Below, piece by piece: positions 53,072-62,558 of a stretch of 64,000 nucleotides of DNA (its first letter is position 1; every line of letters starts with the position of its first letter). The position numbers were made by a program, and so were the translations under genes. The DNA comes from Ilyomonas sp964249755 (lineage in GTDB: Bacteria > Bacteroidota > Bacteroidia > Chitinophagales > Chitinophagaceae). The notes beneath the pieces were generated by a model. That model searched no databases. It saw only the letters and a list, made by a program, of their open reading frames with translations, and had not been told where the DNA came from. Location of the stretch: NCBI GenBank assembly GCA_964249755.1, contig CAXUDB010000001.1, positions 868,001 to 932,000 of the forward strand, read 5' to 3'.

Positions 53072-54211
53072 ATGAATACTTTTTTTAAAACCATATTATT
53101 CTTTATTGCTTCAGGATGTTTCCTTGCTGCCTGCGATAAAGTAGATAGCCTGCCTTACTACAACTCCGGTACGGCTTCTACGCTCGCGCTTAGCACAACG
53201 ACTCTTACGCCGGCTCCTTCCGATTCAGATAACATAGCACTGACCGTCAATTGGACCAACCCGGGTTATGCCATTGATTCGGCCACAGCAAAATATGTGG
53301 TGCAGATTGATTCTGCAGGGAGGAATTTTACAAAAGCCGTTTCTAAAACTGTAACCGGCGCACTCTCTACCACATTTACAGCAAAGGATTTGAACAACAT
53401 CGCTTTAGGATATGGCTTTGCTTTCAATACCGCTTACAGCATGGATGTGCGGGTTATATCGTCTTATGCCAATAATAACGATCAGAAAAAATCCAATGTA
53501 GTCACTGTTCAATATACTCCTTATAAAGTGCCGCCAAAGGTAGCGTTGCCTGCTTCCGGTAATCTATACCTTGTAGGAAATGCCACGCAGGGTGGATGGA
53601 GCAATCCCGTGCCGGTGCCATCGCAACAATTTGTGAGAGTTGACGAAACAACATGGGCAGGCGTGTTTCAATTAAATGGAGCTTCGGAATACCTGGTGCT
53701 TCCGGTAAACGGCGACTGGACGCATAAATATGCTGTACCTGATAATAGCATTCCAGGTTTAAATACCGGCGGTGATTTCGGATACGATGCTGCTGCGAAT
53801 TTCCCCGGGCCATCTGCACCAGGATTGTATATTATTAAGTTAGATTTTCAAAGTGGGAAATTCACGGTTACTCCATATACAGGCGGTGTTTTGCCGGACA
53901 ATTTATATATGGTGGGCAGCGCTACGCCCGGCATGTGGGATAATCCTGTGCCTGTTCCATCACAGCAATTTACACGGCTTAATTCATCTCAATTCGAATT
54001 GACGATATCGTTAAAAGGTGGTCAGGAATATTTATTCCTTCCCGTAAATGGTGACTGGAGTCATAAGTTTGCGCTAAACGATAATGCCAGTGATACGCAG
54101 GGCACTTTTCAGTATGATGCGGGCAGTAATTTTCCGGGACCTTCAGCGGATGGAACCTATAAAGTGAATGTTGATTTTATCAATAATACCTATACGCTCA
54201 CCAAACAATAG
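53072..54211 (+). CDS. SusE/SusF-like glycan-binding lipoprotein with two binding modules
   Basis: 379 residues, lipobox LAAC (Cys21). An N-terminal SusE-type Fn3-like domain is followed by two copies of a roughly 100-residue module. They share YLVGNATQGGWSNPVPVPSQ / YMVGSATPGMWDNPVPVPSQ, then LPVNGDWTHKYAV / LPVNGDWSHKFAL, and FPGPSAPG / FPGPSADG. The previous protein has one related module, which suggests repeated duplication. It presumably captures galactan or arabinogalactan at the surface. A terminator-like hairpin follows 17 bp after the stop. Confidence 0.88.
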   Translation: MNTFFKTILFFIASGCFLAACDKVDSLPYYNSGTASTLALSTTTLTPAPSDSDNIALTVNWTNPGYAIDSATAKYVVQIDSAGRNFTKAVSKTVTGALSTTFTAKDLNNIALGYGFAFNTAYSMDVRVISSYANNNDQKKSNVVTVQYTPYKVPPKVALPASGNLYLVGNATQGGWSNPVPVPSQQFVRVDETTWAGVFQLNGASEYLVLPVNGDWTHKYAVPDNSIPGLNTGGDFGYDAAANFPGPSAPGLYIIKLDFQSGKFTVTPYTGGVLPDNLYMVGSATPGMWDNPVPVPSQQFTRLNSSQFELTISLKGGQEYLFLPVNGDWSHKFALNDNASDTQGTFQYDAGSNFPGPSADGTYKVNVDFINNTYTLTKQ

Positions 54212-54227
54212 AACTTATCTCTTTCAG

Positions 54228-54265
54228 AAAAGGTTGCTTTCACAAAAGCAACCTTTTCTTTTTAC
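54228..54265 (+). terminator. Attenuator-like hairpin between SusF-like and GH53 genes
   Basis: AAAAGGTTGCTTT (54228-54240) pairs perfectly with AAAGCAACCTTTT (54245-54257), loop CACA, followed by CTTTTT. An intrinsic terminator inside the PUL would lower the GH53/GH2 transcript relative to the binding proteins, if not a full stop with a new promoter downstream. Confidence 0.8.
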
Positions 54266-54297
54266 AGGAATAATAGTTGCTACATCATCCATCACCT

Positions 54298-55491
54298 ATG
54301 AAATACCTGATTTGCAGTCTTTGTTTTGCTATGTGTTCCTGTCTGGTAGCCTGTTCAAAAGGTAGCGGCAACAATCCGCCTGTTACGCCACCGGTTGATA
54401 CCACACCTGCCCAAACAACAAAAACTTTTTATTCCCCGAGTAAGTTTTCAATGGGTGCCGATTTGTCTTATGTAAACGAAGTGCAGGACTATGGCGGTAG
54501 CTATAAGGATTCCGGTGTAACCAAAGACCCATTTACCATTTTTAAAAATCACGGTTGCAACACAGTGCGGGTAAGGCTTTGGTACAACCCGGCGTGGACA
54601 GATTCGATTACCGGGAAATATTACAGTGACATCAACGATGTAGAAAAAACGATACAACGCGCCAAAGAACAAGGCGTGGCAGTGAACCTCGATTTTCATT
54701 ACAGCGATACTTGGGCGGATCCGGGAAAACAGATAACACCGGCTGCCTGGCAAGGGCTTTCTATTACGCTATTGTCCGATTCCGTGTATCAATATACGCT
54801 TCGTGTGTTAAACGAATTAAAGAGCAAAAACCTAGCGCCCGAAATGGTGCAAATAGGCAATGAAACCAACGGTGGCATGTTGTGGCCGGTTGGGCAGGTG
54901 GTAAATAACGACTGGACAAACTTTGGCATTTTGCTTAACAGCGGCATTAAAGCGGTGAGAGATTTTTCAGTTACTTCATCTATTAAACCCAAAATTATTC
55001 TGCATGTTGCCAAGCCTGAAAATGCAGATTGGTGGGAAGGCAATATCATCAATTCGGCAAAGGTGACAGACTTCGATATCTTAGGTATTTCATACTATTA
55101 TGTCTGGTCTAATATCACCTCACTTAATCAATTAACCTCAACCATTAGCTCGGTAAAAGCGAAGTACAGCAAGGAGGTGATGATTGTAGAAACCAACTGC
55201 CCTTGGACAAATGGTAATGCAGACAACTACAACAACGTTATCTCCGGAGATGCGGCTTTTCCGGGTTATGCCGTTTCAAAAGACGGGCAGTATAGCTTTA
55301 TGAAAGACCTGACTGGAGCGGTTATCAAAGGTGGCGGCATTGGCGTGATGTATTGGGAACCGGCATGGATCACTTCCGGTTTAAAAGATGGCTATGGCAC
55401 AGGTTCATCTTACGAAAACTGCGCGCTGTTCGATTTTACCGGCAATGTCTTGCCAGCAATGGATTACATGACGTATCCTTATACTTTTTAA
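54298..55491 (+). CDS. GH53 endo-beta-1,4-galactanase, surface lipoprotein
   Basis: 397 residues from ATG 54298 (a TTG at 54277 is also in frame). Lipobox LVAC (Cys19), a Pro/Thr linker like that of the GH43 at 1544, and a GH53 barrel: FSMGADLSYVNEVQDYGGSY, the acid/base Glu189 in MVQIGNETNGG and the nucleophile Glu298 in VMIVETN. GH53 enzymes cut beta-1,4-galactan of pectin. The neighbouring gene carries a second GH53 domain, so this is the surface-anchored endo-enzyme of the pair. Confidence 0.94.
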   Translation: MKYLICSLCFAMCSCLVACSKGSGNNPPVTPPVDTTPAQTTKTFYSPSKFSMGADLSYVNEVQDYGGSYKDSGVTKDPFTIFKNHGCNTVRVRLWYNPAWTDSITGKYYSDINDVEKTIQRAKEQGVAVNLDFHYSDTWADPGKQITPAAWQGLSITLLSDSVYQYTLRVLNELKSKNLAPEMVQIGNETNGGMLWPVGQVVNNDWTNFGILLNSGIKAVRDFSVTSSIKPKIILHVAKPENADWWEGNIINSAKVTDFDILGISYYYVWSNITSLNQLTSTISSVKAKYSKEVMIVETNCPWTNGNADNYNNVISGDAAFPGYAVSKDGQYSFMKDLTGAVIKGGGIGVMYWEPAWITSGLKDGYGTGSSYENCALFDFTGNVLPAMDYMTYPYTF

Positions 55492-55578
55492 AGCCGGCTC
55501 TTAACGGTTGCTCTTACACTTATTTTTGTCAGCGAAACGACAATCACTTTCAACAAGTGCCGCTTTAAAATTGACGCT

Positions 55579-58500
55579 ATGAAATTACGCTTGCTCATCC
55601 TTCTTATACAAACCGCTGTTTGCCTTTCTGCCTTTTCGCAAACGTCATTGCCGGTAAAGCGAATGAGTATAGATAACGATTGGAAATTTCATTTAGGCAA
55701 TGCGTCCGATCCGACAAAAGATTTTAATTATGGCGTTGCCAATTTGTTTGCGAAAACAGGTAAGGCCGATGGCACACCGGCTGATCCGAAATTCAACGAC
55801 TCCTCCTGGCAGAATATAACACTGCCGCACGATTGGGCGGTTGCGCTTCCTTTTCAAAATGTAAAGAACGATGATGTAACCGCGCATGGCTACAAAGCCA
55901 TCGGCGGCTTGTTTCCGCAAAACAGTATTGGCTGGTACAGAAAAAATTTTACAGTCGCTACGAGAGATTCAGGACAACGTTTTGTTCTCGACTTCGATGG
56001 CATCTTTCGCGATAGCAAAGTGTGGGTGAATGGCATCTATTGCGGCGAACATTGGAGTGGGTACACAGGCTCGTCTTATGACATCACCGATTTTATTTCG
56101 TTTGATAAACCCAACATTATTACTGTAAGGGCAGATGCCACGCAATACGAGGGCTGGTTTTACGAAGGTGCGGGCATCTACCGGCATGTGTGGCTGAATG
56201 AATACAACAACCTGCACCTGGTAAGAAACGGTGGCGTGTTTGTTTACAGTAATGTCTCCTCAAACAAGGCACAGATCAGTATTACAGCGAAAGTGGAAAA
56301 CAACAATGCTCACGCTGAAAGTTGTACTATACAATCTTATCTCACTTCAAGAGAAGGAAAAAAGATAGCCTCTTTAAGTGCTGCTTCGGTATCAATAAAT
56401 GCGAATGGTATTACGACTGTTACGCAAACTATTTCCTTACCCAATCCTCATCTCTGGAACATAGAGGATCCCTATTTATACCGCGTGATTACGTTGGTAA
56501 AAAGGGGCAATAAAACGGTTGACAGCATCTGCACAAAGACCGGCATCCGAACCGTTTCTATCTCTAATAAGGGCTTGTTTGTAAATGGTGTTTACACCAA
56601 AGTTCACGGCACCAATAATCATCAGGATCATGCAGGTGTTGGAAGTGCATTGCCCGATTACCTGCAATATTACCGCATTCATTTGCTCAAAGAAATGGGG
56701 GTAAACGCCTACCGCACCAGCCACAATGCACCCACGCCCGAATTGCTGGATGCCTGCGATAGCTTGGGTATGTTAGTGCTGGATGAAACACGTTTGCTGA
56801 ACAGCGGCGATTATGGCCTGAAAGAGTTCGAAAACCTGCTGCTTCGCGATAGGAACCATCCTTCTGTTTTTCTTTGGTCTATCGGTAATGAGGAAGGCTA
56901 TATTCAAACCAATAGCACAGGCAGGCGCATTGCGCAAACCATGTTGCAAAAACAGAAAGAACTTGACCCGACAAGAACTGCTACCTACGCGGCTGATTTA
57001 GGAAACTTTTTTGGGGGCGTGAACGGCATTATCCCGGTGCGCGGCTTTAACTACCGCGAAAAGTTTGTGTATGATTATCATCGCGATCATCCCGACCAGC
57101 CAATTATAGGAACCGAAATGGGCAGCACCGTTACCACGCGCGGCATTTATGAAAAAGACTCTGTTCGGGCTTATGTTCCCGACCAGGATATTACTGCGCC
57201 CTGGTGGGCAAGCAAAGCGGAAGACTGGTGGAAACTGTGTGCGCCCGCCGATTGGTGGATGGGTGGTTTTGTGTGGACGGGTTTCGATTATCGGGGTGAG
57301 CCAACGCCTTACATCTGGCCCAATGTAAACTCGCATTTTGGCATCATGGATGTCTGCGGTTTTCCTAAAAATATTTATTACTACTACCAAAGCTGGTGGA
57401 CGGATAAGGACGTGCTGCACATCTCGCCACACTGGAACTGGAAGGGCAAAGAAGGTCAGCCGATAGATGTTTGGGTAAACAGCAACGCGGACAATGTAGA
57501 ACTGTTTTTAAATGGCAAAAGCCTTGGCAAAAAAGACATGCCGCGCAATAGTCACCTGCAATGGAGTGTGCCTTACGAAGCCGGCACGTTGGAAGCTGTG
57601 GCTTATAAAAAGGGAAAAAAGATTACCTCAAAAGTTGAAACCACAGGCGATGCGGTTGATGTAGTGGTAACGCCTTATAAAACCACAATGTTTGCCGATG
57701 GCAAAGATGCTGTTGTAATGAACATAACAGCCGTTGACAAAGCGGGTAGGGAAGTGCCGGATGCCAATAATCTCATTCATTTTGCCATTACTGGCGATGC
57801 CAAAATCATCGGTGTTGGTAATGGCGACCCAAGCAGCCATGAAGCAGACAAATGCGAAGATGGCAAGTGGCAGCGCAGTTTGTTCAATGGCAAATGCCAG
57901 GTGATTGTGCAGGCGGGCACTTCGATAGACAAGATACATTTTACAGCAACGGCAGACAAGCTTTACGAAGGAAATACAGATATAGACCTGGTTCCCGCAA
58001 ACAGCACAGTAACATCGGTTGCTCCTTCTACTCCCGATTTGCATTCAACGGTTCAAAACAAAATGCTGGGTGCTGATATTTCTTTTTTACCCGAACTGGA
58101 AGCCAAGGGAATGAAGTTTTCGGATGGAGGAAAGGAAAGCGATGCGATAGAGATATTAAAGAGTCACGGCATCAATTATATCCGGCTCCGCATCTTCAAC
58201 AACCCGGTAGCAGACAGCGGTTATTCTCCTAACAAAGGCTTCTGCGATTTGACTCACACGCTGGCGATGGCAAAACGCCTAAAGGCAGCAGGTATGAAGT
58301 TCCTGCTGGATTTTCATTACAGCGATTATTGGGCTGATCCGGGAAAACAGTTCAAGCCATCGGCGTGGAAAGGCGCCGACTTTGCGCAGCTAAAAGATTC
58401 TTTGTATGCCTTTACCCAAACTGTTATGATTGCGCTGAAGGCGCAGAATACGCTGCCGGATATGGTGCAGATAGGCAACGAAATTAACCATGGCATGGTG

Positions 58501-58977
58501 TGGCAGGAGGGTAACATTGCGCACCCCGATAGTTTGGCAGCGCTTATTTATGCAGGCATAAAAGCGGTGAAGTCAGTGGCTCCGCAAACGACTATTATGC
58601 TACATGTTGCGCTTGGCGGCCAGTATGATGAAGCAGATGCGTTTTATACCAAAATGACGGAACGCAACGTACCGTTCGATGTCATCGGTTTATCTTATTA
58701 TCCCAAATGGCATGGCACGCTGGCCGACCTGGATTTTACTACGAATTACCTCGCTAAAAAGTTCAATAAAGATGTAGTGGTTGTAGAGTATTCCCAACTG
58801 AAAAAGGAAGTGAACGATATTGCCTTCGGCGTAAAAGACGGGCGCGGAAAAGGCAGCTTTATCTGGGAGCCGCTCAGCACCTGGGAAAAGGTGTTTGACA
58901 AAGATGGCAAGGCAAACGAGCGGATGAAGGAGTATGACGACATCAGCCGGAAATATATTTCCGGTATGAAGAATTGA
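55579..58977 (+). CDS. GH2 beta-galactosidase fused to a GH53 endo-galactanase domain
   Basis: 1132 residues, exported (signal about 1-20, AFSQ). Residues about 25-690 are a GH2 enzyme: jellyroll domain with LPHDWAVALPF, barrel with GTNNHQDHAGVG, acid/base Glu438 in WSIGNEEG and nucleophile Glu513 in IGTEMGS. About 620-800 hold DUF4982 and Big-like beta domains. Residues about 828-1130 are a full GH53 domain: MLGADISFLPELEAKG, LLDFHYSDYWADPGKQF, acid/base Glu968 (VQIGNEIN) and nucleophile Glu1070 (VVVVEYSQ). Both sets of catalytic residues look intact, giving an exo-plus-endo galactan enzyme in one chain. Last gene of the PUL. Confidence 0.93.
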   Translation: MKLRLLILLIQTAVCLSAFSQTSLPVKRMSIDNDWKFHLGNASDPTKDFNYGVANLFAKTGKADGTPADPKFNDSSWQNITLPHDWAVALPFQNVKNDDVTAHGYKAIGGLFPQNSIGWYRKNFTVATRDSGQRFVLDFDGIFRDSKVWVNGIYCGEHWSGYTGSSYDITDFISFDKPNIITVRADATQYEGWFYEGAGIYRHVWLNEYNNLHLVRNGGVFVYSNVSSNKAQISITAKVENNNAHAESCTIQSYLTSREGKKIASLSAASVSINANGITTVTQTISLPNPHLWNIEDPYLYRVITLVKRGNKTVDSICTKTGIRTVSISNKGLFVNGVYTKVHGTNNHQDHAGVGSALPDYLQYYRIHLLKEMGVNAYRTSHNAPTPELLDACDSLGMLVLDETRLLNSGDYGLKEFENLLLRDRNHPSVFLWSIGNEEGYIQTNSTGRRIAQTMLQKQKELDPTRTATYAADLGNFFGGVNGIIPVRGFNYREKFVYDYHRDHPDQPIIGTEMGSTVTTRGIYEKDSVRAYVPDQDITAPWWASKAEDWWKLCAPADWWMGGFVWTGFDYRGEPTPYIWPNVNSHFGIMDVCGFPKNIYYYYQSWWTDKDVLHISPHWNWKGKEGQPIDVWVNSNADNVELFLNGKSLGKKDMPRNSHLQWSVPYEAGTLEAVAYKKGKKITSKVETTGDAVDVVVTPYKTTMFADGKDAVVMNITAVDKAGREVPDANNLIHFAITGDAKIIGVGNGDPSSHEADKCEDGKWQRSLFNGKCQVIVQAGTSIDKIHFTATADKLYEGNTDIDLVPANSTVTSVAPSTPDLHSTVQNKMLGADISFLPELEAKGMKFSDGGKESDAIEILKSHGINYIRLRIFNNPVADSGYSPNKGFCDLTHTLAMAKRLKAAGMKFLLDFHYSDYWADPGKQFKPSAWKGADFAQLKDSLYAFTQTVMIALKAQNTLPDMVQIGNEINHGMVWQEGNIAHPDSLAALIYAGIKAVKSVAPQTTIMLHVALGGQYDEADAFYTKMTERNVPFDVIGLSYYPKWHGTLADLDFTTNYLAKKFNKDVVVVEYSQLKKEVNDIAFGVKDGRGKGSFIWEPLSTWEKVFDKDGKANERMKEYDDISRKYISGMKN

Positions 58978-59022
58978 ATTGGTAGATTAAAAAAAATGGG
59001 TGTTGAAGAGACTGTTTTCTAT

Positions 59023-59274
59023 GGCAACGGCGCTCGCGTTGATGTTCCCGCACTCCGCGTGGACATGAACGGCCACTCCGGGGACGCCAACGGCGGGCGC
59101 GTTAACGCCAACGCGGAGTGCGGGAACGTCAACGCGAGCGCCGTTGACTTCAACGTGATAAGCGTTGACACCAACGTGGAGTGCGTTGACGCCAACACAG
59201 CTCGCGTTGACCTCAACGCGAAGGCCGTTGCCGCCAACAGAAGTTTGGTTGAGGGCAATGAAAATGCTGTGGAT
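59023..59274. repeat. Array D: twelve imperfect 21-bp units forming nested dyads
   Basis: Twelve units start at 59023 and every 21 bp to 59254. Consensus is GCCAACG-N7-CGTTGAC; the unit at 59128 is GTCAACG-N7-CGTTGAC, a perfect dyad. Ends of one unit and the start of the next (CGTTGAC then TTCAACG) also pair. GC content is higher than that of the flanks. Both strands stay open, with a weak heptapeptide pattern (VNASAVD-type) on each. It fills most of the 449-bp gap 58978-59426 between the galactan PUL and SprE. Confidence 0.9.
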
Positions 59275-59426
59275 GTGCATAGTATCTCCGAGAATCGCTT
59301 TTGAACGGGCAGGAATGTTACCGGGAAGGCTAATATCCTTTTCTCAATCTTTAAAATCTCTCCCTTATATTCCTCTTTTAAAATATTTTTACCCCGTTTT
59401 CTGTTTATAAGAAAGAATCATTCTGA

Positions 59427-62411
59427 ATGAAGTATTGTGTACTCATAGCCACCTGCTGCTTGTGTTGCCTCTTCTCGCTGGCGCAGCCTGGCACCACCAT
59501 AGAACTGAAAAAGCCCAAAAAATATGAAGAGCGCACACTGGCTTCAGAAAAAACCGGCGATAAGAAATGGGGCTTCGGCAGGCATGCTTATCAGAACATG
59601 ATTACGCACTACAACTATTATTTCAATGCCAATAACCATCTGAATGAAATAGTGGCTGCTGCCAAACTGCAGCATCGCGACGATTACACCAAGTTGCTTT
59701 CGTTTTACAACTACGATTTAAACACTACCGCACAAAGCGCTGCCGAGATTGATTCGGTGATTTACCATGTAACGGCCGGCGTATTGCTGCATGATCTGAG
59801 GAACGATTGGGTGGACGACCTGTATTTTCTATTGGGCAAAGCTTATTACTACCGCAAGAATTTCGATTCGGCAATGGTGGCGTTTCAATACATCAACTAT
59901 GCCTGGGCACCGAAAGACGACGGCTACGATATACCCATTGGCAGCAATGCCAGCGGCAATGATGGTGTGTTTACGGTGGCAAGCAAAGAAAAAACCGATG
60001 TGCTGCACAAAACCATACTGGAACAGCCGGTGCGCAATGCCAACTTCCTCTGGTTATCCCGCACCAGTATAGAGATGGGAGATGACAGCCGTGCCGCCGG
60101 CCTGCTGCAGATTTTGCAACACGATCCTAATTTTCCAAAGCGTTTGCAGAACAATTTGCACGAATCGCTGGCTTATCTTTATTATAAAGAAAACCGGTGG
60201 GACAGCGCCGCTTACCACCTTGATGCCGCATTAGACAATGCGGGCAGCCGCCTGGAACACGCGCGTTGGGAATACCTGATTGGACAGATGTATGTTCGCA
60301 GCGGCGATAAAGAAAAAGCTTCGGAGTATTTTGAGCGGAGCGCCGACCATACACCCGACCCGATTATGGAAGTGAATGCTTATCTTAACAGCATCACCAT
60401 CAACAGCGATACAACAGGTTCCATTATCCAGGAGAAACTGAACAGCCTGCTGAAAATGGCGAAGCGCGACAAATATGTGCAGTACCGCGATGTGATTTAC
60501 TACGCGGCTGCGCAGGTGGAAGTGCAGCTGAACGATACCTCTGCCGCCAAAGCTTTGCTGAGAAAAAGCGTTGGCAGCAGCATTGAAAATCCGGAACAAA
60601 AAAGCTTATCGTTTTTAATGCTGGCCGACCTGTCTTATGAAGGTGGCAAATGGATAGAGGCGCACAATTATTACGATAGCACGCAGGGGTCTTATATTAC
60701 CGATTCAGCAGCCATGGCTCGGTTGAACGAACGCCAGCCGGTGCTGAAAGCGATAGCCGATAATTTGAAAGGAGTGGACAAGCAAGACAGTCTGCAAGCC
60801 GTGGCAGCCCTGCCTGAAGCGCAGCGCACGGCCTTCCTGAAAAAAACGCTCCGGCAGATAAGGCGCGCAGAGGGATTAAGTGAAGAAGAGCCGAGCTTTG
60901 GCAGCAGCAACCTGAATCCTTCGCAAGACCTGCAAACGCAGGCGCAGCTGTTTCAGAATCCTTCTTCCTCCACCGATTGGTATTTCAACAGCACAAACCT
61001 CAAAAGCAGTGGCTTTGGCGATTTCAGGCAGCGTTGGGGCAACCGCCCGAACGTGGACAACTGGCGCCGGCAATCAGCCGTTGACGCAGCGAACCTGGCG
61101 CAGCAGAACACGGGCTCTGATGTGGATGCCGACCCGAATGCAATATTTGCTGATAGCAAAACCAATCATACCACTGAAGAAGCACAACCGCCAGCGGTGC
61201 CGCAATCGGTAGCAGACCTGGAAACTGGCTTGCCTCTAACGCCGGAGAAAATAACGGCTTCCAACAACACCAAGGCAGAAGATTTTTATAAGAGCGGTGT
61301 TTTATTTCAGGAAGATTTACAGAACTATCCCGCTGCCATCGAGATGTACCAGGCGATGAAAGAGGTGGACGACAGCAGCGAGTTTCGTGAGCCTTCCCTG
61401 CTGAATTTATATTACTGCTACAATAAACTCGGCGATAAGCGTCGTGCCGATTCGTCGCTGGCAATGCTGAAGAAGGATTATCCTGGAGGAAAGGCATTAG
61501 CCTCACTGCAAAAAGGCAATAAAAAAGTATCAGAAAAGAGCAATAATAATCCCGCTACCAAAGCTTATGAGAATGTTTATAACCTTTTTATTGAAGGAAA
61601 CTTTGCGGAAGCCGAAAAGCAAAAAGCTTTAGCCGATAGCCTGTATGGTAACAGTTACTGGACTCCGCAACTGCTTTACATAGAAGCTGTCTATTACGTA
61701 TCCCAACACAACGACAGCACGGCATTAACCACGTTGCAAAACTTGGAAACCAAGTTTACCAATTCACCTCTTGCTGCCAAAGCCGCTACGATGATTGAAG
61801 TGCTGAAGCGCAGGAATGAAATTGAAACTTACCTTACCAACTTGCAGGTAACGCGCAATGAAGATACCAGCACATCGCCTATCATCAATTTAAACCCAAC
61901 CAATGTGGCCAGTACAAAGCCGGTGCGCCAGCGCCCTGATTCGATTGTCAACACACCGCCGCCGATAGCAAAAGCGCCGGTGATAAAAGCGGATACGGCC
62001 AGCACTAAACCGGCAGCCGCCAAGGCTTTCAAATACAATCCTTCCGACGCACAGTTTGTAGTTCTGCTGCTGGATAAAGTTGCGCCAGTATTTGCCAACG
62101 AAGCGAAGAATGCTTTTAACCGCTATGATAAGCAGACGTTCTATAACATGCCGCAACTGAATGCAACAGGGGTGAAGCTGGACGAACGCTATAATCTTGT
62201 TTTAATCGGTCCTTTTACAGATGCTATTGGTGCCATAGACTATATAGATAAAGTAAGACCTGTAACTGCAGGTAAGATACTGCCCTGGCTTACTGCAGAT
62301 AAGTTCAGTTATCTTATGATCAGCCAGGCGAACCTGGATCTCTTAAACGAAAACAAAGACGTTGAGGGTTACAAAAGCATCATACAAAAAGCCTTGCCGG
62401 GCAAATTTTAA
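59427..62411 (+). CDS. sprE: Type IX secretion/gliding lipoprotein SprE (PorW)
   Basis: 994 residues. Short N-terminal hydrophobic signal with cysteines (CCLCCLFSLAQ). TPR-type repeats run through about 100-450 (DLYFLLGKAYYYRKNFDSAM, LHESLAYLYYKENRWDSAAYH, YLIGQMYVRSGDKEKASEYF). A middle low-complexity section at about 480-600 (FGSSNLNPSQDLQTQAQLFQ) leads to further TPRs and a C-terminal domain about 880-990. This layout matches SprE/PorW, which supports the type IX secretion system and gliding in Bacteroidota. It stands in its own unit after array D. Confidence 0.85.
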   Translation: MKYCVLIATCCLCCLFSLAQPGTTIELKKPKKYEERTLASEKTGDKKWGFGRHAYQNMITHYNYYFNANNHLNEIVAAAKLQHRDDYTKLLSFYNYDLNTTAQSAAEIDSVIYHVTAGVLLHDLRNDWVDDLYFLLGKAYYYRKNFDSAMVAFQYINYAWAPKDDGYDIPIGSNASGNDGVFTVASKEKTDVLHKTILEQPVRNANFLWLSRTSIEMGDDSRAAGLLQILQHDPNFPKRLQNNLHESLAYLYYKENRWDSAAYHLDAALDNAGSRLEHARWEYLIGQMYVRSGDKEKASEYFERSADHTPDPIMEVNAYLNSITINSDTTGSIIQEKLNSLLKMAKRDKYVQYRDVIYYAAAQVEVQLNDTSAAKALLRKSVGSSIENPEQKSLSFLMLADLSYEGGKWIEAHNYYDSTQGSYITDSAAMARLNERQPVLKAIADNLKGVDKQDSLQAVAALPEAQRTAFLKKTLRQIRRAEGLSEEEPSFGSSNLNPSQDLQTQAQLFQNPSSSTDWYFNSTNLKSSGFGDFRQRWGNRPNVDNWRRQSAVDAANLAQQNTGSDVDADPNAIFADSKTNHTTEEAQPPAVPQSVADLETGLPLTPEKITASNNTKAEDFYKSGVLFQEDLQNYPAAIEMYQAMKEVDDSSEFREPSLLNLYYCYNKLGDKRRADSSLAMLKKDYPGGKALASLQKGNKKVSEKSNNNPATKAYENVYNLFIEGNFAEAEKQKALADSLYGNSYWTPQLLYIEAVYYVSQHNDSTALTTLQNLETKFTNSPLAAKAATMIEVLKRRNEIETYLTNLQVTRNEDTSTSPIINLNPTNVASTKPVRQRPDSIVNTPPPIAKAPVIKADTASTKPAAAKAFKYNPSDAQFVVLLLDKVAPVFANEAKNAFNRYDKQTFYNMPQLNATGVKLDERYNLVLIGPFTDAIGAIDYIDKVRPVTAGKILPWLTADKFSYLMISQANLDLLNENKDVEGYKSIIQKALPGKF

Positions 62412-62558
62412 TAACATGAGATATGAAGGGTGAAATTTGAGACTTGTAATTGGTACTCTCACACATTTTACCTCTCCTCCTCACTTCCGGCTATTCATTA
62501 CACTGGCTTTGTGTTTGTCTTTTTTAATGACATCGTTATTCTATAAAACGGAACGATT

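Noticed and set aside
58987..59304. Open frames on both strands of array D as real genes
   Set aside because: Both are explained by a stop-free 21-bp unit with dyad symmetry; no independent start signal or family.
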